A stretch of DNA of 64,000 nt, taken from the NCBI RefSeq assembly GCF_000058485.1, contig NC_008278.1, positions 248,001 through 312,000 of the forward strand. The letters are read 5' to 3'. Positions 18,661-25,418 of the stretch are shown piece by piece. Made by a program: the position numbers and the translations under genes. Each line of letters begins with the position of its first letter. The first letter of the stretch is position 1. This DNA is from Frankia alni ACN14a (GTDB lineage: Bacteria > Actinomycetota > Actinomycetes > Frankiales > Frankiaceae). The notes beneath the pieces are model-generated. The model made no database searches. It saw nothing but the letters and a program-made list of their open reading frames with translations, and was not told the origin of the DNA.

Positions 18661-19359
18661 ATGGAATCACAGCCGTTCTACGCTGCCCCGGAGACTGCTC
18701 AAGAATGCACCGAGTGGTTCGGTTACCGGCGCGACGCCGTCTCCGTCGAGGTTGCCGCGGTCAGGGAGCGGATCACCGATGCCGCCCGGGACGGCGACTG
18801 GGAGCCACTTTTTCGCGAGCTCGACGCCGCCAGTTATCAGAACTGGGTGAATTCCACGCGACTCGACGGGCATCGCGAATTTGCGCCGTTGCATCAGGCG
18901 GCCTGGCACGGTGCGTCATCAGGCATCGTGGCAGGGCTGCTGTCCCGCGGTGCCTGGCGCACGCTGCGGACCACACGGGGCGAGCGCCCCATCGACATCG
19001 CCGCCGCCCGCGGCCACAGCCACTTGGCCGACGTTCTACGCCCCGTTGTCCGGCACCCGCTTTCGGTCGAGGTCGTGGTCGCGCTCGAACGCCGGCTGCA
19101 CCCGCTGCTGGCGGAGGTGAGTATGGGCCTGACGGAGCAGCAGCGGATGCGCCTTCCGCAGGTGGCTGTGCTGACCGAGATCTCGGAAGGTCGGCTCTGG
19201 TTTCCCGTTCCAGGCATGTACGGCGGCGCGGACATTCGCCTGGAGGCAGCGGAGGGGGCGCTGATCGTGGAAAGCTGGTGCCGGGTCGTCGAGGGTTCCG
19301 GCTGCCGGCACCGTGTCACTCCCGATGGCACCGTCCTCCTGGCGGAAGGTTTCGTCTGA
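18661..19359 (+). CDS. ankyrin-repeat protein
   Basis: 232 aa; ATG with GAAGGGACC upstream. Residues about 40-125 hold two or three ankyrin-type units (FAPLHQAAWHGASSGIVAGL, then RPIDIAAARGHSHLADVL). The C-terminal half (RLPQVAVLTEISEGRLWFPV, then GVTPDGT-like ending RVTPDGTVLLAEGFV) forms an uncharacterised beta-rich domain. Ankyrin repeats mediate protein binding; in polymorphic toxin loci they sometimes serve as immunity proteins, and an EndoU toxin gene is 85 bases downstream. That link is only positional. Confidence 0.7.
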   Translation: MESQPFYAAPETAQECTEWFGYRRDAVSVEVAAVRERITDAARDGDWEPLFRELDAASYQNWVNSTRLDGHREFAPLHQAAWHGASSGIVAGLLSRGAWRTLRTTRGERPIDIAAARGHSHLADVLRPVVRHPLSVEVVVALERRLHPLLAEVSMGLTEQQRMRLPQVAVLTEISEGRLWFPVPGMYGGADIRLEAAEGALIVESWCRVVEGSGCRHRVTPDGTVLLAEGFV

Positions 19360-19444
19360 GCTCGCCGGCAGCTGATCCGCCACGGAGCTCGGCAATCCGC
19401 CCGTAGCGCAGGGCGTTGCCGCAATACTGTCCCCGTGAGCATCG

Positions 19445-20365
19445 ATGCCGCGTGACCTCCCGGCACCCGGTGCTGATCTCCCCGAACCTTTGCCCGGCGC
19501 GGCGGCGGATCGGACGGATCGGATCAGCGGCCCCGAGGCCAAGGCGCGGCTGCTGGACCTGGCGGCCACGCGGGCCGGCGATGCCTCCAAGCCCGTCGAT
19601 TCCAGTTTTCCCGAACAGCGTGGGGAGGAACTGTCGGGCCCGGAGAGGAAGGCGCGGGCCCTGGATCGGCTGGCCCTGGGCCGGCTGGCCCTGGAACACG
19701 GCGGGGACTCTGCCGACGTCGTCCGCCGCCCGCCAGCGGCGCCACAGCGCGAGCTCACCTCCGCCGAGCGGAAGGCGATCCTCCTCGACCAGGCGTCCGA
19801 CCGCCTGCAGCGAAGCGACCGGGAGTCAGCGGGGGAGGCGGAGCTGTCCGGCGGCGCCCCCGAGCAGCACCGTGACCGTAGCGTCCCGATCGGACCCGAT
19901 CGGCCCGTTCCTACCGACCTCCGCCCTCCGATCACGGAAAAGGCGTTCAACCACGTCCTGAACGGCGAATGGAGTAGAAAGGGGAAGCCGGTGGGTTTCC
20001 ATAGCGCGCCGGAGGGTGTTCCTCCGGAGGGACGGAGAGTTTCCTGGGCCGCGGAGCCGACTGTCGAGGGTGCGTACGGGGCGAAGGTCGAGTTTCGGAA
20101 CGAGTCCACGGGTGAATGGCGCGAAAAGAAAGTGCGCCAGCATACCATGTTCCCGGACTTCTGGAGTACGGAAAAGGTCCGCGGCGCGGTGCAGAGTGCC
20201 TACGACGAGGTCTACGATACGCAGATATCTCCTGCACTGAGAGCCGGGTCCGATCTTTCGAAGACCAAGTGGACCGGATCCTACGAAGGGGTTCACATCA
20301 GGTTCTACGTGGAACCTGACGGATCCGTTCGAACCGCCTTTCCGGTCATCGATGAGGAAGATTGA
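19445..20365 (+). CDS. toxin with C-terminal bacterial EndoU ribonuclease domain
   Basis: 306 aa. The N-terminal half carries three similar short motifs of the form SGPExKAxxLDxA: SGPEAKARLLDLA near residue 28, SGPERKARALDRLA near 63, and TSAERKAILLDQA near 104. The C-terminal 140 residues match the bacterial EndoU fold: FNHVLNGEW, KGKPVGFHSAPEG, MFPDFWSTEKVRGAV and YEGVHIRFYVEPDG. EndoU enzymes cut RNA at uridylates with paired His residues; His in NHVLNG and GFHS fit. There is no signal peptide or secretion domain, so delivery is unclear. A candidate immunity gene starts 10 bases downstream. A fragment resembling the N-terminus lies inverted at 21240-21517. Confidence 0.7.
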   Translation: MPRDLPAPGADLPEPLPGAAADRTDRISGPEAKARLLDLAATRAGDASKPVDSSFPEQRGEELSGPERKARALDRLALGRLALEHGGDSADVVRRPPAAPQRELTSAERKAILLDQASDRLQRSDRESAGEAELSGGAPEQHRDRSVPIGPDRPVPTDLRPPITEKAFNHVLNGEWSRKGKPVGFHSAPEGVPPEGRRVSWAAEPTVEGAYGAKVEFRNESTGEWREKKVRQHTMFPDFWSTEKVRGAVQSAYDEVYDTQISPALRAGSDLSKTKWTGSYEGVHIRFYVEPDGSVRTAFPVIDEED

Positions 20366-20375
20366 GAGGTGTGCG

Positions 20376-20735
20376 ATGTGGAAATTCGTCGAGAACGAGA
20401 AAGGTTGGCTCAAGGTCGACCCGGCGGATCACTTTCCGGAAGGTAAGTTGCTGGGGATCCGAGACTGGCTCGAGGATGATATCCAGCACAGTCTCCGGAG
20501 TCTGGAGCTGTTCAGGGACGACTGGCGCCGGGTGCGATCGGGGGAGTGCGAAGGGACCGCCGGAAACTCCACCGAGCAGACTCTCGTCGGGGACGAGGTG
20601 TTGTTCGAGTCGCTGTACGAGCGGTGGGACGACTTCGCGATGCCGCTTGCGGAGATGTACGAGATCCTGGACAGGTACGAGGACTTCCTCAGGGAGAGGG
20701 CCGCGCGCCGTCGACAGGCCGCCGCCGGGGGCTGA
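20376..20735 (+). CDS. candidate immunity protein for the EndoU toxin
   Basis: 119 aa from ATG 20376 with GAGAGG six bases upstream. The frame also opens at ATG 20352 inside the toxin gene, but without a site. The protein is acidic and helical (MWKFVENEKGWLKV, LLGIRDWLEDDIQHSLRSLE, MYEILDRYEDFLRERAA). No family is recognised. Position directly after the toxin, small size and acidity are typical of immunity proteins; the assignment is by context. Confidence 0.55.
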   Translation: MWKFVENEKGWLKVDPADHFPEGKLLGIRDWLEDDIQHSLRSLELFRDDWRRVRSGECEGTAGNSTEQTLVGDEVLFESLYERWDDFAMPLAEMYEILDRYEDFLRERAARRRQAAAGG

Positions 20736-20736
20736 A

Positions 20737-21312
20737 GTGGACAGTTCTGTCTCGGCGATGGGCCGGTACGCCGGCGGTGGCCAGGCTTCGGTGAGCGATG
20801 GCATCGAGCTGCGGATCGAGTGGATCGACGCACCGGGCGTACGTGCTCCCGAGCCGGCCGCCACCTGGGCGAGGTACGAACTGTGGGTGGGTGGCAGATG
20901 CGTGACGCAGGTGGAGGAGCCGGATGGAACTTTCCGGCGGTCGGTCTACGGCAGTGTCTATCCGCTGGCTGAATGGATCGCCACCAACTGGTGGCCGCTG
21001 ACGGGGCACATTCGCCCCTCGGCCATCAGATCCGAGCACTGGACCTGGTCGAACCTGCGCCGGTATCCCTGACTGCGTTAGCACAACCTGCGAGGTGCCG
21101 GGGACGGAATGGCCTGGCCCGATCTGACGGCGGTGCCCGAAGGCGCGGTCACCCGGGTGGTCTGGGCCGCCGACGACGACGGAACACTCGGACAGCCACG
21201 GTTCGCGTCGAGCGGGCAGGCGCTGGTGCCTTCCGAGGAGGCCAGGCATCCAGCTTCGACGACAACGAAGCTCGATGGTCGGAATCAGCCCCGACCTCGC
21301 GATCGGCGGTGA
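20737..21312 (+). pseudogene. YPLAEWIA-NWW family gene broken by two in-frame stops
   Basis: A GTG at 20737, one base after the immunity stop, opens a frame with ELWVGGRCVTQVEEPDG and VYPLAEWIATNWWPLTGHIR, a conserved pattern in actinobacterial proteins of unknown function. The frame is cut at 21070-21072 (TGA) and again at 21079-21081 (TAG). It then continues in the same frame with HNLRGAGDGMAWPDLTAVPEG read as two motifs, then VVWAADD and RFASSGQALVP, which is the expected continuation. After about 21240 similarity ends, where an inverted toxin fragment begins. So it is a nonsense-inactivated and truncated gene. Confidence 0.7.
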
Positions 21313-21517
21313 GACTGCCGGGGCCGGGCCCCTCCAACGTCCGGAGCTTCGCCTCGACTCCGCCGGTCTGCGTCCCGTCACCACCGCCACCGCCACCGAG
21401 GGCCCGCCGTTCGAGCGCGGCCATCTTCGCCTCGATGCCCGGGGATTCCGAGACCGGGCTCGGCGGCGCCGCGGGCTCCGGATGGTCTGAAGCATCCCAG
21501 GGAAGATCACGGGCCAT
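21240..21517 (-). pseudogene. inverted fragment similar to the EndoU toxin N-terminus
   Basis: On the complement from ATG 21517: MARDLPWDASDHPEP, then SPGIEAKMAALERRALGG and GGVEAKLRTLEG. The intact toxin at 19445 begins MPRDLPAPGADLPEP and has SGPEAKARLLDLA-type motifs. The shared start and repeat motif indicate a paralogous N-terminus. It is cut off near 21240, where the opposite-strand pseudogene ends, so a rearrangement joined the two. Confidence 0.5.
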
Positions 21518-21885
21518 CGGCGCTCACCGTGCCAGTATCGTCACTCCAGCTGCGGAAGCGCTACAGATCCCCGGAGATCTCCCGAGCCGAGGTAGCTGTC
21601 CGGACGACAGGGAATGCGCCGCATGTCCGGCCTCGGCTCGCGTGATTGTGACGGAGTTCGTCGCGGACCGGAAACAAGCGGTCGTGATCTCGGTGGCGGC
21701 CGTCTGTCGATCGGCATCTAGTGATCGTCAAGGGCTTCCGGGCCTCGCCCGTCAACGCCTGATCGCAGGAGTCGGCAGGTGGCAACGCCTCGGTCTCGCG
21801 CACGCCCCCGGTCACCCCGAAGGCCGGTGACCGCGATCGTGGGGGTCGGGGTCCAAGGTCAGCGCCGAACCCGTCCCCGGTGATA
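21518..21885. other. about 370 bp without a supported gene
   Basis: Only weak overlapping frames, none with a ribosome-binding site or recognisable motif. It separates the toxin debris from hipBA. Confidence 0.35.
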
Positions 21886-21913
21886 TTGCTGTTTACAGAT
21901 AGCGGCGTAGTAT
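21886..21913 (+). promoter_or_regulatory. putative hipBA promoter
   Basis: TTGCTG at 21886-21891, 16-base spacer, TAGTAT at 21908-21913. Transcription would begin near the hipB ATG at 21920, which has no ribosome-binding site, so a leaderless mRNA is likely. This is an unusually AT-rich spot for the window. Confidence 0.4.
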
Positions 21914-21919
21914 TGGTCA

Positions 21920-22162
21920 ATGGTGATACCGGCGGGTGAGTACCAGGTGATCGCGGCACGGGACCTCGGCGCGGCGATCAAGTACTTCCGAACCTCCGCC
22001 GGGGTGACGCAGGTGGCAGCGGCCGAGGCGACGGGGGTCGGGCAGTCCTACATCTCGTCACTGGAGGCGGGCAGGTTCGGCAGTTCGCTGACACACGCGT
22101 TGCGGCTGTTGCGGTTCGTCGGGTGCGAGGTTGTCGTCCGGCCGAGGCGGGCACGTGGCTGA
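21920..22162 (+). CDS. hipB: HipB-like XRE antitoxin
   Basis: 80 aa with a Cro/C1 helix-turn-helix: LGAAIKYFRTSAGVTQVAAAEATG then VGQSYISSLEAGRFG, followed by ALRLLRFVGCEVVV. HipB proteins bind HipA and repress their own promoter. The stop overlaps the hipA start by 8 bases. No ribosome-binding site precedes the ATG, consistent with leaderless expression. Confidence 0.8.
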   Translation: MVIPAGEYQVIAARDLGAAIKYFRTSAGVTQVAAAEATGVGQSYISSLEAGRFGSSLTHALRLLRFVGCEVVVRPRRARG

Positions 22163-23429
22163 CCATCTGGTGGCCTGGCTCTACGAGACCCCGACGGCGG
22201 TTCTGACGCCTGGGCCGGAGTTCCGGATCACGCTGGAGTGGCGGGCCGAGGCGGTGGAGCGGTGGGGAGCGGGTAGCCCGGCGCTGTCGGTCGGGCTGCC
22301 CATCGGGGCGGTGATCGGTCCTCGGGACATGCGGGGTCTGGACTTCTTCGAGAACGTCCTTCCTGAGGGGCCGACGCTGCAACGGATGGCGGCTATCGCC
22401 GGGGTACGCCCAGCCGACACCTACGGGATCCTGAAGGCGTTCGGCCGCGACTGCGCCGGCGCGATCCAGGTGCTACCCGAGGGCGAGGAGCCAGGCACCG
22501 GTGACGAAGGCGGCTACCGCATGATGAGTTCCGATGACCTGCGCCGAGTCATCGGCGCGTTGGACGTCGCCCCGCTGGGGGTGGCGCCGGAGCGCGGGTT
22601 CCGGCCGTCCCTGGCCGGATTCCAGCGCAAGGCGCTGTTGGGCCGCGCTGCCGACGGCTCCTGGCAGCTTCCGACGGGGGATGCCCCGTCGACGTGGATC
22701 CTCAAGCCCGACGGCCCGCACGCGATGGCCGCCAACGAGGCCACCTGCCTGGCGCTCGCCGCGGCCTGCGGGCTGGCGGCGGCGGAAGGGGAACTGCTCG
22801 ACGTCGCGGGTCTCCCGGTGCTGGCGGTCCGGCGGTTCGACCGGCAGGAGCGCACCAGCGGGCGGCTCCCGGTCAGGGTGCACCAGGAAGACGGCTGCCA
22901 AGCGACCGCGACGCCACCGGGAATGAAGTACGAGGAACAGGGCGGCCCGTCGCTGCGCGACTTCGCCGAGGTGCTGCGGACCTTCGGCGACCCCCGAGAT
23001 GTCACAGTCCTGCTGCGCCGGGCGACCTTCAATGCGGCCGTGGGCAACGCCGACGCGCACGCAAAGAACTTCGCGATCCTGCACCAAGCCGACGAACCGG
23101 ACGTCCGCCTCGCCCCCTTGTATGACGTGGTGTCGACGATCGCCCTCGAGCTCCGCGACCATCTCGGACAGCCACTGCGAGCCGACACTCACCTCGGCCA
23201 GCGGGTCGGCGGGCAGGCAGACATACAGGCGGTGACCGCAGCCAACCTCGTGGACGAGGCGACCACATGGGGCCTGCGCCGACGGACCGCCGCGGCCGTC
23301 GTGACCGACACGCTGGACCAGATTCTCGCGTCCATTCCGGACACGCCCGGAGACGACAGGGTCCGCGCCGTCATCAAGCAGCAGACCGAGCGAGTCCGTC
23401 TCGGGAGGAATTCACCGTCGAAGCCGTAG
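22155..23429 (+). CDS. hipA: HipA-like Ser/Thr kinase toxin
   Basis: 424 aa from GTG 22155, which overlaps hipB; the frame also opens 8 codons earlier. HipA family features: N-terminal subdomain (GLPIGAVIGPRDMRGLDFFENVLPEG read in two halves), SLAGFQRKALLG glycine-rich region, WILKPDGP with the ATP-binding Lys, NEATCLALA, catalytic loop GNADAHAKNFAI, and metal-binding LAPLYDVVST. HipA kinases phosphorylate translation factors such as glutamyl-tRNA synthetase and cause dormancy when free of HipB. All key residues appear present, so it should be active. Confidence 0.85.
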   Translation: MADHLVAWLYETPTAVLTPGPEFRITLEWRAEAVERWGAGSPALSVGLPIGAVIGPRDMRGLDFFENVLPEGPTLQRMAAIAGVRPADTYGILKAFGRDCAGAIQVLPEGEEPGTGDEGGYRMMSSDDLRRVIGALDVAPLGVAPERGFRPSLAGFQRKALLGRAADGSWQLPTGDAPSTWILKPDGPHAMAANEATCLALAAACGLAAAEGELLDVAGLPVLAVRRFDRQERTSGRLPVRVHQEDGCQATATPPGMKYEEQGGPSLRDFAEVLRTFGDPRDVTVLLRRATFNAAVGNADAHAKNFAILHQADEPDVRLAPLYDVVSTIALELRDHLGQPLRADTHLGQRVGGQADIQAVTAANLVDEATTWGLRRRTAAAVVTDTLDQILASIPDTPGDDRVRAVIKQQTERVRLGRNSPSKP

Positions 23430-23521
23430 CGAGCTGCACGCGCTGCTCACCCGGGAACCAAACGGCGATCTCGGCCCGGTCTTCAGGCCTCCCGCCGTCG
23501 AAACCGAATGAGCCCGAAGCG

Positions 23522-23576
23522 GCGACAACTTGATCTACAACTTGGAAGCTGAGTTGTCGCTCAAGTTGTAGATCAA
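23522..23576. repeat. two overlapping, mutually exclusive inverted repeats
   Basis: A 15-bp perfect pair ttgatctacaacttg (23530-23544) and caagttgtagatcaa (23562-23576) overlaps a 9-bp perfect pair gcgacaact (23522-23530) and agttgtcgc (23552-23560). Both stems use base 23530, so only one can form. The AT-rich composition stands out. It may be a recombination site, an operator or the hipA terminator. Confidence 0.7.
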
Positions 23577-23749
23577 CTGCAAGTCGTGGGTGGTGGAACG
23601 CCGGTCACGGGCTGCTGGACGACGAGGTCGGGCTGACGGCCCCGCGGTACCCCCGTGCACCGCTCAGTAATCGGATGATACTGATTGTTGCTGGGGAGGG
23701 GTGCCACCCACAGCCCCAGGACGGCAGGCGATCGGTGGCTGGGGTGAGA

Positions 23750-24928
23750 GTGGCGCGAACGCTGCAGGAGACACTCAAGGAGTGCGCCGAGCGGCTGGGG
23801 CGGTACCGGCAGGGGCAGCGTATCGGTGAGCAGAACACCAAGGCCAGCCTGATCGAACCGGTCATCGAGGCGCTCGGCTGGGACATTCATGACCTCGACG
23901 AGGTCAACCGGGAGTACCGGTTCGGCCCGTCCGCGAACCCGGTGGACTACGCGTTGCTCCTGCTGCGCAGACCTCGCCTCTTCATCGAGGCGAAGGGGCT
24001 CGGGGAGGACCTTTCCCAGCTCAGGTGGGCGACCCAGGTGCTCAGCTACGCCACGTCGGCCGGGGTGAGATGGGTGGTGCTCACGAACGGTGATGAATGG
24101 CGAATCTACAACGCGCACGCGCCGGTCCCGGTCGACCAGAAGCTCTATCGGTCGGTCAGCATATCCGCGGATCCGGGCGGCGCGGCGGACGTACTTGCCC
24201 TGCTCGGCAAGGACGCGATGAACGGTGACCGGATCGATGACCTGTGGCGCGCCGAGTTCGTCGACGGCCAGCTCCGGTCCGCCCTCGCGGAGCTCTTCGA
24301 CGGCGGTGACCCGGCGGCCGAACTCGTCTCGCTGCTCCACCGGCGCACGCGGGACCTGAGCGAGGCCGACGTTCGGGCCGGGCTGATCCGGACCCGCGCG
24401 ACCTTTGACTTCCCGGTGGCCGGTGCCGTGCCCAGCACATCCTCCCTGCCTCCGGCCGCCTCACCGCCACCATCCCCGAGCGGAGTCGGGATCGGTCCCT
24501 CCCCCCGATCGGGCTCGGCGACGAGCGCGGCCACCGGCCCGCCTGCGCCGACCGCCGTCGCCTCGGCCACGGCGACCCAGCCAGCTCGGGTCACACCCGA
24601 GGAGCGGAGCCTGAAGCTGACCGATCTGGTCAAGGCCGGCATGGTGCGGCCCGGAAGCACGCTGACCGGCGACTACCGCGGCGGGCGGCGCACGGCGGAA
24701 GTACTACCGGACGGGAAGGTCATTTTCGGCGGCGACGAGTTGTCGTTGAGCGCGGCGGGGGCGGCGGCAAAGGTTGACATCGCCGGCCCCGGTCTGCCGG
24801 AGACCGCGCGTCAGACGGACGGCTGGGAGTTCTGGAAGGCACCCGACCCGGTGAACGGGCAGCTCGTCAGTCTCAAGAAACTGCGCCGAGACCTGGCTCG
24901 ATCACTCCCTCGCCGCCCCTCTCCGTGA
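23750..24928 (+). CDS. HsdR_N-like nuclease with C-terminal RAMA domain
   Basis: About 392 aa; GTG 23750 or 23744, both after a G-rich stretch. Residues 1-200 resemble the N-terminal endonuclease domain of type I restriction subunits: NTKASLIEPVIEALGWD, then the PD-(D/E)XK core NPVDYALLL and LFIEAKGL, and VRWVVLTNGDEWRIYNAH. A Pro/Ser/Ala linker follows. The last 105 residues match a RAMA domain (LTDLVKAGMVRPGSTL, EVLPDGKVIFGG, DGWEFWKAPDP), a module associated with restriction and adenine methylation. There is no helicase. The combination suggests a nuclease guided by DNA modification state, in keeping with its place between the DISARM halves. Confidence 0.7.
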   Translation: MARTLQETLKECAERLGRYRQGQRIGEQNTKASLIEPVIEALGWDIHDLDEVNREYRFGPSANPVDYALLLLRRPRLFIEAKGLGEDLSQLRWATQVLSYATSAGVRWVVLTNGDEWRIYNAHAPVPVDQKLYRSVSISADPGGAADVLALLGKDAMNGDRIDDLWRAEFVDGQLRSALAELFDGGDPAAELVSLLHRRTRDLSEADVRAGLIRTRATFDFPVAGAVPSTSSLPPAASPPPSPSGVGIGPSPRSGSATSAATGPPAPTAVASATATQPARVTPEERSLKLTDLVKAGMVRPGSTLTGDYRGGRRTAEVLPDGKVIFGGDELSLSAAGAAAKVDIAGPGLPETARQTDGWEFWKAPDPVNGQLVSLKKLRRDLARSLPRRPSP

Positions 24929-24959
24929 GACCCGGCGGATCCATGGAGGATACGGCGGA

Positions 24960-25001
24960 TCAGGAGAAGACGTCGGTATCGACGATGACGTAGTCGCTTA
25001 C
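24960..25001 (-). pseudogene. remnant of a PIN-domain toxin gene
   Basis: On the complement, overlapping the antitoxin stop, a 13-codon frame reads VSDYVIVDTDVFS then TGA. This is the first strand and catalytic Asp of a VapC-type PIN domain, and nothing of the rest is present. The start is GTA rather than GTG, so the toxin is dead. Confidence 0.6.
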
Positions 25002-25162
25002 TGCGGCAGCTGGCCTCCGCGTGCAGACATCGCCGCGGTGAGAAAGTCGGCGTACTCCTCGTTTGTCAGCGGTTCCGACAGAGCCAGCTCGGCCAGGCTC
25101 CGCACCGGTCGCACCCGCTGCTGCGCAGCGAGTTCGTCGAGCGTGTGATGGGCAGAGGTCAT
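24998..25162 (-). CDS. small antitoxin-like protein, partner of a deleted PIN toxin
   Basis: 54 aa from ATG 25162: MTSAHHTLDELAAQQ, VRSLAELALSEPLTNEEYAD, FLTAAMSARG. Short, helical and acidic, with the size and layout of antitoxins next to PIN-domain toxins. The toxin reading frame that overlaps its stop is truncated after 13 codons, so this is an orphan antitoxin. No DNA-binding motif is visible. Confidence 0.5.
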   Translation of the reverse strand: MTSAHHTLDELAAQQRVRPVRSLAELALSEPLTNEEYADFLTAAMSARGGQLPQ

Positions 25163-25351
25163 CGGCTCAGCTCCATCCTGACGCCAGCCGCTCTATCTGA
25201 TTCCCGCCGTCGCGCGGAGCTAATGCGTGGCAGTGGTGTTACCGCGGGTAGTCAAGTCGACCGTAGCGGGCAGGCGGGCCGTCGGAGCCCGGGGAACTGT
25301 CGGACGTGCGTGGGATGGTGCCCTTACGCGAGCCGGGATCACGGTGTAGTC

Positions 25352-25369
25352 TGTGAACTCGGTACACAG
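25352..25369. promoter_or_regulatory. dyad upstream of drmA, matching the one before drmD
   Basis: tgtgaactcggtacacag equals the drmD-upstream site at 14 of 18 positions and keeps the TGTGAA-N5-TACACA symmetry; CTGTG and CACAG form its outer arms. It lies 50 bp before the drmA GTG at 25419, with GAGGGGGA as ribosome-binding site between. Confidence 0.5.
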
Positions 25370-25418
25370 GTTTGCGTGGGGTGCGCCGGACCCGACCGCT
25401 TCGAGGGGGAGATGAGCC

